Source: Nostoc sp. CMAA1605 (GTDB lineage Bacteria; Cyanobacteriota; Cyanobacteriia; Cyanobacteriales; Nostocaceae). Taken from it: a DNA stretch of 64,000 nt. Shown here piece by piece: positions 28,561-36,854 of the stretch (positions are counted from its first letter, which is position 1; each line of letters begins with the position of its first letter). The position numbers and the translations under genes were made by a program. Under the pieces are notes generated by a model. The model ran no database searches, was not told the DNA's origin, and worked only from the letters and a program-made list of their open reading frames with translations. The DNA lies in the NCBI RefSeq assembly GCF_021596505.1, contig NZ_PJIZ01000001.1, forward strand, positions 121,830 to 185,829, written 5' to 3'.

Positions 28561-28944
28561 CTATTTCGCTTGCCGTCTCTGGCTATATCGTCTTAACTGG
28601 TCAACAGAAACTGAAAAGAGGGCTGAAAATACACCTTTGGACAATTCTATTTTGCCATTGAGACCTCCAGCTACCTGCGCCAGTTCTTCCTCAGAAATAT
28701 CGGCTAACTCTCCTGCTTCAAACTGCGGACGCATAGGTAGTACAAAATACAAGTTTGTTGGGGTTTCTTCCAGAACTTGTACACTCACTTCTGTGGGTAA
28801 TTCCACATTAAATTCCCGTGCGATTACCGCTTTAGGATTTTCGAGTAACTCTTGCCTATAAGCATCATTCTTCCAAGCTCTAGCAATGATTTTTGCTTCT
28901 AGATTTTCTTGGCTAGTTTCTAGTATTTGTTCTTGTTCGCTCAT
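28561..28944 (-). CDS. NHLP-leader RiPP precursor, GG site and basic tail
   Basis: The 127-residue peptide has the same leader type and ends it with a true double glycine (AQVAGG). Its core, about 33 residues, runs from LNGKIELSKGVFSALFSVSV to a basic RRYSQRRQAK tail. It has no Cys. The ribosome site is weak. The next precursor array runs the other way across a 414-bp gap. Confidence 0.88.
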   Translation of the reverse strand: MSEQEQILETSQENLEAKIIARAWKNDAYRQELLENPKAVIAREFNVELPTEVSVQVLEETPTNLYFVLPMRPQFEAGELADISEEELAQVAGGLNGKIELSKGVFSALFSVSVDQLRRYSQRRQAK

Positions 28945-29358
28945 TGTTCTGCCTTTTTGGATTAATTTTAGTCAACTGTGAGCAGTTACACTTTTAACTC
29001 ATGTATTTTTGACTAATGCAGACATATTTGCATATGAATCAAGCGAGAAAGTGCTGTATTGAACCCTACTTCACATAAACTAGTTAATGTAGTTCAATAT
29101 TCAGATGATATGAAACAGGAATTTAGATAGCTATGCAGATTTTATAGTAGTGACTCTCAATTTTTTATTTGTAATTTCAACTGCTTGTAGAATTAACTAT
29201 ATGCCAAAAAGTATCATATGTTAAACAGTTTTATATTAGTTGTCAATATGTAATTACTAGCATTCATAAATAAAGATTGAACATTTACAACATTGAATAA
29301 TAACTTTAATCTGAAATTAATGACAGATGAATATTGCCATGAAATAGGAGAATCAATC
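28945..29358. other. Divergent promoter region between the two precursor arrays
   Basis: This 414-bp AT-rich gap separates minus-strand and plus-strand precursor genes and must carry promoters for both. I see no strong hairpin or recognised operator. Just before 29359, ataggagaatcaatc gives a clear ribosome site. Confidence 0.45.
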
Positions 29359-29733
29359 ATGACTATAAACTCTGAAAGCTCCAATACAGAAAGCTTAGAA
29401 GAGCGCATGGTTGCTAAGGCGGTAGAAAATTCTGCTTATAGACAACGTTTATTGAGCAATCCTAAAGCAGTTTTAGAAGAAGAATTAGGTTCTGAGTTAC
29501 CACAAGATGTATCATTTGAGGTTTTGCAGCAAAGTCCACAACAAATCTATTTAGTGCTGCCAATTGATATTGATGAAATTATTCGGGATGGTATGCTCTC
29601 TCATGAAGAACTGGAAACTATTGCCGGAGGAAGTATATCAGCTATATCAAAGTTAACTGCTAATGTCAGTGTTTTTGCGAGCATAGACTACGTTTCTAGA
29701 AAAGCATGGGATAAATGGAAAAGTAAAAAATAG
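29359..29733 (+). CDS. NHLP-leader RiPP precursor, FAS-x-DY core type
   Basis: I start at the ATG at 29359, which has aggag 9 bp upstream; a longer frame adds 22 residues with a Cys and no family match. The 124-residue peptide has the leader (MVAKAVENSAYRQRLLSNPK, LVLPIDIDE) ending ETIAGG. Its core SISAISKLTANVSVFASIDY ends in a basic WDKWKSKK tail. The VFAS-x-[DE]Y part recurs in the next two precursors. No Cys. Confidence 0.88.
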   Translation: MTINSESSNTESLEERMVAKAVENSAYRQRLLSNPKAVLEEELGSELPQDVSFEVLQQSPQQIYLVLPIDIDEIIRDGMLSHEELETIAGGSISAISKLTANVSVFASIDYVSRKAWDKWKSKK

Positions 29734-29945
29734 CCTCGCTTTTAAATAGCACAATTGTTAGTGAGATTTGTTGACAGTAGTCAATATCTAAAATAAAAGA
29801 GTTTGCGAATTAACTTCTCTACAGCTTATCAGACATCTTGCACTTGTGTCGAAAACCAGGTTTTAATTATTAACCTGATTTTGCTTGTTGGCAAGGGTAG
29901 AAGATAGGAATTGCAGCACAAAAAGTATCTAATGGAGAATGAATC

Positions 29946-30323
29946 ATGACTACAAATCCTCAAGCATTAAACCCTGAAAGTTTGCAGGATCACATTATTG
30001 CTAAAGCGATAGAAGATCCCGCTTACAAACAACGCTTATTAAGTGATACTAAAGCGGTTTTAGCAGAAGAGTTAGGTGCTGAGTTACCAGAAGATTTATC
30101 AGTTGAGGTTTTACAGCAGAGTTCAAAACAACTCTATTTAGTATTACCAGTTGATATTGATGAACTAGTTCGTGATGGGATTATTTCTCAATCAGAACTA
30201 GGGTCTGTTGCAGGAGCATCTTTAATATCAGCAGTATCAAGGTTAATTCGTGATGGAGCTGCTAGTGCGGCTATCTTTGCATCCATTGAGTATTCTCTTA
30301 AAAAAGCTAAGAGTAAGAGGTAA
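29946..30323 (+). CDS. NHLP-leader RiPP precursor, FAS-x-EY core type
   Basis: The 125-residue peptide has the leader ending GSVAGA and a core SLISAVSRLIRDGAASAAIF continuing into ASIEYSLKKAKSKR. Its leader is nearly the same as that of the next gene. No Cys. The core tail shares the FAS-x-[DE]Y-S pattern with its neighbours, a likely recognition or functional motif. Confidence 0.88.
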   Translation: MTTNPQALNPESLQDHIIAKAIEDPAYKQRLLSDTKAVLAEELGAELPEDLSVEVLQQSSKQLYLVLPVDIDELVRDGIISQSELGSVAGASLISAVSRLIRDGAASAAIFASIEYSLKKAKSKR

Positions 30324-30439
30324 GATTTTCGCCATCCTGTCAGAAATGTTTAGACCTTTGCCTTTCTTTATATTTTAGTCAGAGATGAAGTTTAAATTTA
30401 ATTCGGCAAAGGTTATATTCTCCAATTTCATCATTTATT

Positions 30440-30811
30440 ATGGCTACAAACTCCAAACCATCAACTCCTGAAAGTTGGCAAGATCATATCATTGCTAAGG
30501 CAATAGAAGACCCTGCTTACAAACAACGCTTATTAAGCGATGCTAAAGCGGTTTTGGCAGAAGAATTAGGTACTGAGTTACCAGAAGATTTATCAATTGA
30601 GGTTCTACAACAGAGTTCAAAACAACTCTATTTAGTATTACCAGTTGATATTGATGAACTAGTTCATGATGGTATAATTTCTCAGTCAGAACTAGAGGCT
30701 GTTGCAGGGGCATCGATATTCGCAGTCTCAAAGTTAATTGTCAAGACAGCCGCTCAAGTATCTGTTTTTGCATCTTTTGAGTATTCCATTAAACAAAATC
30801 GGAAAAAGTAA
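30440..30811 (+). CDS. NHLP-leader RiPP precursor, FAS-x-EY core type
   Basis: The 123-residue peptide has a leader ending EAVAGA and a core SIFAVSKLIVKTAAQVSVFA followed by SFEYSIKQNRKK. Leader DNA is very close to the preceding gene, showing recent duplication, while the core has diverged. No Cys. A MITE-like repeat lies 94 bp downstream. Confidence 0.88.
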   Translation: MATNSKPSTPESWQDHIIAKAIEDPAYKQRLLSDAKAVLAEELGTELPEDLSIEVLQQSSKQLYLVLPVDIDELVHDGIISQSELEAVAGASIFAVSKLIVKTAAQVSVFASFEYSIKQNRKK

Positions 30812-30904
30812 AAAAGTTGCAATTATCCCTGAGAGTTTTTGAAAGGTTCATTGATAATTTTTCCTAGCAAAAATTTTGAGATTCTCCTATTTTTTATAAA
30901 ACCA

Positions 30905-31061
30905 TAGCAATCCTATTTGATTTCTGAACAGATTCGTATGGGAGGAAAATTGCAATGTGGTTTTTTTCCCGCAATATCTCCAAATCAAGCCATGAATCTT
31001 TCGGTGCGTCACGGCTTACTACATATACTTAGATTTTTTCAGAAATCAAATCGGATTGCTA
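30905..31061. mobile_element. 157-bp MITE-like element with 24-bp inverted ends
   Basis: Ends tagcaatcctatttgatttc (30905 onward, 24 bp to 30928) and its reverse complement at 31038-31061 match except for one base. Both ends finish in TA, as expected for IS630/Tc1-type insertions at TA. The interior carries no transposase. It sits between two precursor genes, in a 344-bp gap that is otherwise featureless. The element type is inferred from its ends only. Confidence 0.7.
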
Positions 31062-31155
31062 CAGTCTTAGGAGATATCAATAAATCTTGTATCTCTCAAA
31101 ACGTTTGTAGTAACTCCCTCAACTCAAACTTTTGATAATTACTGGAGACTAAATC

Positions 31156-31470
31156 ATGAACACAAACCATCAAGAATTTGACATTGAAGAATTTAAAAAT
31201 AAACTAATTGCTAAGGCAATGGAAGACTCTGTGTACAAACAACGGTTGTTAACCAATGCCAAAGCAGTCGTTGAAGAAGAACTAGGTACAAGTTTACCAT
31301 CTGACTTGAATATTCAGGTCGTACAACAAAGTCCAAAGCAACTTTATCTGTTGTTACCACCAGAAGAAGATGAAGAACTGAGCGAACAGGAATTAGAAGC
31401 TGTAGCTGGTGGTGGATACATAAAATTTGTGAAAAAGACTATAAAAAAAGCTGTTGATCCTTGGACTTAG
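31156..31470 (+). CDS. NHLP-leader RiPP precursor, short cationic core
   Basis: The 104-residue peptide has a leader ending EAVAGGG and a core YIKFVKKTIKKAVDPWT: short, cationic and amphipathic, like a helical membrane-active peptide. Only one Thr before the end could be dehydrated; no Cys. Upstream DNA (ttgataattactggaga) is almost the same as that of the gene at 32194, so those two are close duplicates. Confidence 0.88.
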   Translation: MNTNHQEFDIEEFKNKLIAKAMEDSVYKQRLLTNAKAVVEEELGTSLPSDLNIQVVQQSPKQLYLLLPPEEDEELSEQELEAVAGGGYIKFVKKTIKKAVDPWT

Positions 31471-31630
31471 AGAATTTAATCATTCGTGCAAAAAGTCCAA
31501 TCAGTGATTTTGTCTACCACAACCTTTTGATGATTGTTATATCTTTCTGAATCTGCACGTTATGAATACTAACTAGCAAAGAAAGAATAGCTATCAAAAT
31601 TCAAGTTCATTTACCAATGGAGAATCAATC

Positions 31631-31984
31631 ATGTCTACAAATTCTGAAGCATTAAATCCCCAACAGATTCAAGAGCGCGTCATTGCTAAAGCAATGGAGG
31701 ACTCTATATATAAGCAACGCTTATTGAATGACCCTAAAGCAGTTTTGGAAGAAGAACTAGGTGAAAAACTGCCAGCAGATTTAACAATTCAAGTTTTACA
31801 ACAAAGTCCCAAAAATCTCTATTTGTTGTTGCCAATTGATATCGATGAACTAGTTCGCGATGGAATGCTTTCTGAGTCTGAACTAGAGGCTGTAGCTGGA
31901 GGATTCATCATTACAATTGCTACTCCCTATGCGGTTAAACAATCTCCCAAAATTTCAAAAGCAATTAAGGGTTTGTTTAAGTAA
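31631..31984 (+). CDS. NHLP-leader RiPP precursor, cationic core
   Basis: The 117-residue peptide has a leader ending EAVAGG and a core FIITIATPYAVKQSPKISKA followed by IKGLFK. The core is hydrophobic then basic, with several Ser/Thr and no Cys. The ribosome site is tggagaatcaatc. Confidence 0.88.
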   Translation: MSTNSEALNPQQIQERVIAKAMEDSIYKQRLLNDPKAVLEEELGEKLPADLTIQVLQQSPKNLYLLLPIDIDELVRDGMLSESELEAVAGGFIITIATPYAVKQSPKISKAIKGLFK

Positions 31985-32193
31985 TCATTCACGATAATTC
32001 CCCTAAACTATTTTGATAAATATTTAGGGGAATGTGAAAAAGTCATCGAGTGAGGGGAGATTGTAAATCTGATAGACAATCGTTTGTAATTTCTGCTCTA
32101 TCTCCTCCTTTACGTTGAGAAATAATTCACACATTAGTAGATTTCTAGCAATTTAATCAGTTGAAAACTTTGATAATTACTGGAGAGTAAATC

Positions 32194-32508
32194 ATGAATA
32201 CAAATCATCAAGAATTTGACATTGAAGAATTTAAAAATAAACTAATTACTAAGGCAATGGAAGACTCCGAGTATAAACAACGCTTGTTAACTAACGCCAA
32301 AGCAGTCGTCGAAGAAGAACTAGGTACAAGTTTACCTTCAGATTTGAGTATTCAAGCTGTACAACAAACTCCGAAGCAACTTTATCTGTTATTACCACCA
32401 GAAATTGATGAAACTATTAGCGATGAAGAATTAGAGGCTGTTGCTGGTGGTGGTTATAGTAAAGCACTTGGAAAAATAGCACTTAAGGTTTCCCAAGCAT
32501 TTAGATGA
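32194..32508 (+). CDS. NHLP-leader RiPP precursor, short cationic core
   Basis: The 104-residue peptide closely matches the one at 31156 through the leader (end EAVAGGG) but has a different core, YSKALGKIALKVSQAFR. Conserved leader with a changed core is the expected pattern for precursor diversification under one set of enzymes. No Cys. It is the last precursor before LanM 2, 262 bp away. Confidence 0.88.
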   Translation: MNTNHQEFDIEEFKNKLITKAMEDSEYKQRLLTNAKAVVEEELGTSLPSDLSIQAVQQTPKQLYLLLPPEIDETISDEELEAVAGGGYSKALGKIALKVSQAFR

Positions 32509-32770
32509 TTAGCACTTAAAGTTTTCCAAGCATTTTTTCAAACATAAACCTGTTTCAAAATTGTCCCAGCTAAGTATAATCTCAAATCACACCTGAAATT
32601 TTGTCTGGCTGTTGTACATACAATGCACAACAGTTCAGACAGTTTTATCAAAATATCAGTAAACTTAATATAAAAAGCTAATTTTGCTTATAGTATTTAG
32701 TGAATTAGAACCCATTTAAATTGAAAGTTTTGGTAACATTTATTATTCATTTTTTTTAAAAAAATATTTT

Positions 32771-35700
32771 ATGGAATTTACTCACGAACAATTAATTAGT
32801 ATTTTAGAAAAATCTAGTACATTATCTGAACGTCTTAGTTCTAAGTTTGTAGTTAGTGAGTTAAAAAACTTAGATGATTTAGTGAGTGATAAACTTCAAA
32901 AGTGGTGCGAAGCTGTTGCTAATGGAGACAATCAGAAATTTGAAAATCGTCTAGCTTGGGATGGTTTAACTTTAGAAGATGCGCGTCGTGCTGTTGCGCC
33001 TGTATATTTAGTTGATAGAGTTAATTTACCAGCTTGGACTAAAACATTAAATGAAGCTGTGAAAACTGCTAAAGTTGCTTTTTCAGAAGGTGTAGAGTAT
33101 CTCTGCATTGATGCTGAAGAACCAATTCCCTTTGAAGAACTATTCTTGCCATTTGTTTATATAGCTAGACAAAAATTAACTACAAGCACCGGACAAAATT
33201 ATCACCAGCTTTCAGACAATGCTCATGGCTTATTAGAACGAAGATTACTGATTGCTTTGTCTGAAATAGCTGCTCACGCTGTGGAGTTAAAATTTTCTAG
33301 TTTTCGTGCAACTAGACAATCTGCTCTTTCTTATATACTAAGACAGTCTGATAATCATGTAAAGCGCGATCGCTATACAGAATTCATCCAACAAATGTTT
33401 AATCAGGATGGACTCATTGCTTTTTTATTAGAATACCCTGTGATAGCTAGGCTATTAGCCATCACCATCGATTTTTGGGTTGATGCTATTAGTAAATTTT
33501 TATCACATTTAGCCGCAGACTATATAGAAATTCAGCAATTCTTCCAGCCTGATGTTGATTTAGGAAAGGTTGTAGAAGTTAACTCTAATCTTTCCGATCC
33601 TCATAACAATCATCATACTGTTATAATTCTGACCTTTGCTTGTGGCTCAAAATTAGTATATAAACCCAAGGGTTTACATATAGATGAAGCCTACTTCAAT
33701 TTCCTATCTTGGTTTAACCAACAAGAAGCCGATTTAGCATTTAAGTGTTTAAAAATCTTAAATCGCCCCCATCATGGTTGGGTTGAATTTGTCGAATATT
33801 CACCTTGTGAAGATGAAGCAGCAATCAGACGTTTTTATCAAAGGACTGGAGTCTTATTAGGTTTATTATATATTTTGCAAGGTAATGATTGCCATTTAGA
33901 AAATCTGATTGCTTGTGGGGAACATCCAGTCATCATTGATTTAGAAACAGTAATGCACCCCACGGTAAAAGAAGAAAAAGATTTTCATCAATCTCCTAAT
34001 GCACTTGAACTAGCTCTCCGATTCATTCTACAAAATTCTGTATTGCAGACTCATTTACTACCACAATGGCACGTAGCTCTGGGTGGAAAATTAGTTTATG
34101 ACTTTAGTCCATTAGTAGTCAATGATCAAGAAAATAGCCAATACGATACCCCTATTTTTCTGGATATTAACACTGATCAAATGCGCCTTAAGTATGAGGC
34201 AGTTTCTATAGATTTGAGTGAAAATCATCTTCCTGCATTGGGGGAAACAAAGGTTTCTCCAGATAATTATGTAGAAGATTTAATCATTGGTTTCCGCAAA
34301 ATATATATTTTCTTAATTAAGCACAGAGAACTCTTATTAAGTAATAAGAGTCCTTTATTAAACTTTGCTCATCAACGAATTAGGCTGCTATTTCGGGGAA
34401 CTCAAGCTTATGCTTCTATATTAAATAATGCTCAAAGAGCCGAATATTTGAAAGATGGAGTTGACCGCAATATCAAGTTGGAAATTCTAAGTCGAGCTTA
34501 TGTAAATGAAAAAAATAAACCTTCATTTTGGCCATTATTAACACAAGAATTGCAATCAATGCTCCAGATGGATATTCCCTACTTTAGTGCATTTACTGAT
34601 AGTGAGTGTGTACTTTCGGGATTATCCTCTGTGCCGATTACAGATTGCCTAATGCCTACTTTACCACGGGCGATCGCTCAAATTAAAGCCCTTGATGAAA
34701 CTGATTTGAGCAGACAAATAGAAGTAATTCGCGGGGCTTTTAATAGTAGTATTATTAAACCATTTACAGATAATTTGACTACAAATGCAGAAAATACGCA
34801 ACTAATTGGCGGAAACCTGATCAATTTGAGTCAAGAAGAAGCTTTAAAGCAAGCGATCGCCATTGCTAATAAAATTCAATCACAGGCCTTTTATACAGAG
34901 AATGACGCTGCTTGGATTGGCTTGGAATACATTCCAAAATTTCAACGCTTTCAGTTAAAAGCACTTGGCTATCATTTATATGATGGTAGTTGTGGAATTG
35001 CCTTATTCTTAGCCGCATTATGGGCAGTTACCAAGGATGAACAGTATCGTCAGTTTGCGCTTAAGGGCTTGCAACCATTGCGGCAATATTTAATTAAGTC
35101 TAGTGCAGATAATTCTACAGAATTAACCGAAGATATAGATGTTGGTATCTGCACAGGATTAGGTTCACTTATCTATGGATTAGTGCAGATTAGTAATTTG
35201 CTAAATGAACCAAATTTGTTCAATGACGCTCAAAAATTTGCTAGTTTAATCACACCAGAAGTCATTAGTAAAGACCAAGATTTAAATATAAGTTCTGGTT
35301 CGGCGGGTGCGTTGTTAGCACTCCTCGCCTTGCACAAGGCTACAGGGGAACAAATATATTTAGAACAGGCTATTAGCTGCGGAAATCATCTATTAAAGCA
35401 GGGAATTAGCAGTGATGCAGGAATTACAGCTTGGAATACTACAGAGAAGAAACTGTTAGTCGGCTTTGTTGATGGTGCGGCTGGTATTGCCTATGCCTTG
35501 CTCAGATTATATGATATTACACTGGATGGTAATTTTTTGTTAGGTGCAAAAGAGGCGATCGCCTATGAACGTAGTCTTCTTCTTGCCGAAACCAATAATG
35601 ACAATCATTCCTTTCCCCTGGGCTGGAGTCATGGTACTGCGGGTATTGTTTTAGCCCGTTTGGGTAGTTTGACGATATTCGATGATAAAGAAATTCGTCA

Positions 35701-36022
35701 AGAAATCATTAGTGGTTTAAATACCATCCAAAATAGTAATTTCAATATAGTTGATAGACTCTCTTGTGGCAATTTTGGGCTTATTGATGTTCTCATCGAA
35801 GCTGCAACTAGGTTTTCAGAGCCGCATTTATTAGCAGATGCACAAAAATTAGCTGTATCTATTGTCCATAAAGCCAAAGAAAATGGTCATTTCCATTTAT
35901 TTTCTCCACATCACCAAGATATGTATAATCCTGGCTTTTTCAATGGTATGGCTGGAATTGGCTATGAATTATTGAGACTAAGTTATCCACAATTGTTACC
36001 TACAATCTTACTGTTCGATTAA
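32771..36022 (+). CDS. Class II lanthipeptide synthetase LanM 2 with degenerate cyclase zinc site
   Basis: The 1083-residue protein has an intact-looking dehydratase domain: D373-x-H375-x2-N378 (NDCHLEN), D390-x-E392 (DLET) and RGTQAY. In the LanC-like domain the zinc Cys of WCHG is Ser953 (WSHG), and CCG has become Ser998-Cys999-Gly, so two of the three Cys ligands are gone. Barrel motifs (GAAGIAYALLRL, GMAGIGYELLRL) remain. The enzyme should be able to dehydrate Ser/Thr but probably cannot bind cyclase zinc normally. That fits the Cys-free precursors directly upstream. LanM identity is clear; loss of cyclase function is inferred. Confidence 0.92.
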   Translation: MEFTHEQLISILEKSSTLSERLSSKFVVSELKNLDDLVSDKLQKWCEAVANGDNQKFENRLAWDGLTLEDARRAVAPVYLVDRVNLPAWTKTLNEAVKTAKVAFSEGVEYLCIDAEEPIPFEELFLPFVYIARQKLTTSTGQNYHQLSDNAHGLLERRLLIALSEIAAHAVELKFSSFRATRQSALSYILRQSDNHVKRDRYTEFIQQMFNQDGLIAFLLEYPVIARLLAITIDFWVDAISKFLSHLAADYIEIQQFFQPDVDLGKVVEVNSNLSDPHNNHHTVIILTFACGSKLVYKPKGLHIDEAYFNFLSWFNQQEADLAFKCLKILNRPHHGWVEFVEYSPCEDEAAIRRFYQRTGVLLGLLYILQGNDCHLENLIACGEHPVIIDLETVMHPTVKEEKDFHQSPNALELALRFILQNSVLQTHLLPQWHVALGGKLVYDFSPLVVNDQENSQYDTPIFLDINTDQMRLKYEAVSIDLSENHLPALGETKVSPDNYVEDLIIGFRKIYIFLIKHRELLLSNKSPLLNFAHQRIRLLFRGTQAYASILNNAQRAEYLKDGVDRNIKLEILSRAYVNEKNKPSFWPLLTQELQSMLQMDIPYFSAFTDSECVLSGLSSVPITDCLMPTLPRAIAQIKALDETDLSRQIEVIRGAFNSSIIKPFTDNLTTNAENTQLIGGNLINLSQEEALKQAIAIANKIQSQAFYTENDAAWIGLEYIPKFQRFQLKALGYHLYDGSCGIALFLAALWAVTKDEQYRQFALKGLQPLRQYLIKSSADNSTELTEDIDVGICTGLGSLIYGLVQISNLLNEPNLFNDAQKFASLITPEVISKDQDLNISSGSAGALLALLALHKATGEQIYLEQAISCGNHLLKQGISSDAGITAWNTTEKKLLVGFVDGAAGIAYALLRLYDITLDGNFLLGAKEAIAYERSLLLAETNNDNHSFPLGWSHGTAGIVLARLGSLTIFDDKEIRQEIISGLNTIQNSNFNIVDRLSCGNFGLIDVLIEAATRFSEPHLLADAQKLAVSIVHKAKENGHFHLFSPHHQDMYNPGFFNGMAGIGYELLRLSYPQLLPTILLFD

Positions 36023-36600
36023 ATTAATTGTAAGGATTGAGGCACAGGGAAAAACATAATGACATCCGGTGCAATATTTAGCGTTTATTTTTACAGCCGG
36101 AAAACCAAATGCTGTGCTGATGCTAACAAGCTACATCCCTTTACGGGTGAAGTCCATCTCAAATCTAAAATTGATTGACTAATTGATTCAGACATTTCGT
36201 TTACGAGTATTTGACCATACCTAGACTCGCTAGGGGTAAAGCTAGCCAAACTCCAAAGCTATTTGTTAAATTGGCGTTGCATAAATGCGGGATGAATTAA
36301 GATTTTTTAACAAAGTAAAATACTGACTCTTTGCACCTACTCTGCAATTTCTGCATTAGGGGTATCAAGAAAAGTAAATCATCTTCTTAATCATACTGTT
36401 TCTTGATAAAGATACACTTTATTTTGTACTGTAGAGACGTTTCATACAACGTCTCTACATGATTTATTGGACTTCATAGAAAATTGGTATCAGCAACGCC
36501 AGTTTTCTCAAATTAGATATCGAACAATTTTTATTCCACACGAATGGCTTGCAATGAACAAAAAATATTTTAAGTTTCGCTATTCTAAAATTAGCTAATA
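36023..36600. other. Gap with decayed repeats between LanM 2 and the xisF region
   Basis: This 578-bp gap has no gene I can support. It holds inverted arms at 36268-36280 and 36493-36505 (12 of 13 bases match) around a GTAGAGACGT palindrome at 36431-36458, possibly a nested or decayed small mobile repeat. Confidence 0.45.
36268..36505. repeat. Possible MITE remnant with nested palindrome
   Basis: Arms aaattggcgttgc and gcaacgccagttt lie about 210 bp apart, with the gtagagacgt/acgtctctac hairpin inside. No coding content and no clear target duplication. Confidence 0.4.
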
Positions 36601-36738
36601 ATGATACTTATGATTTACGAATCTTGGTCACAAGTTGTAATTCGCACAGTTATTGAATGGGAAAAACGTAAAGCCGAGATAAAATCTACACCTGCTATTC
36701 CAGAACAAAAAACAAAGTCCAAAAATAAGACCGCCTAA
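36601..36738 (+). CDS. Possible 45-residue protein
   Basis: A short frame MILMIYESWSQVVIRTVIEW runs into a Lys/Glu-rich tail ending KSKNKTA. The amino acid pattern (amphipathic helix then basic tail) looks protein-like, but there is no clear ribosome site and no family I know. It ends just before the xisF-like remnant on the other strand. Treat as tentative. Confidence 0.35.
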   Translation: MILMIYESWSQVVIRTVIEWEKRKAEIKSTPAIPEQKTKSKNKTA

Positions 36739-36745
36739 TAATAAA

Positions 36746-36850
36746 TGATACTCAATAGCTGTTACAAGGTTGCCATCTACACATATTTTTCAATGCAGCT
36801 ATTGAGTATTCACATATATATCTTGGTCATTTTTTAATCCAGCGTTTTCA
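36746..36850 (-). pseudogene. Decayed copy of the xisF 3' end
   Basis: Read on the minus strand this stretch gives VDGNLVTAIEY, matching the end of XisF (VDGNFVTAIEYRY), and upstream of that GLKNDQD against GLNAQDK, with stop codons in between. The DNA is clearly similar to 37532-37632 over about 100 bp. It shows that a second xisF-like end once existed here, separated from the intact gene by the Uma2-type gene. Confidence 0.75.
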
Positions 36851-36854
36851 ACCG

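Noticed and set aside
28018..28861. Plus-strand frames of about 100-134 codons opposite the minus-strand precursors
   Set aside because: They are antisense shadows of the repeated leader sequence and have no protein-like features.
30917..31135. A 72-codon frame between precursors
   Set aside because: It runs through the MITE-like repeat, has no leader features and no family resemblance.
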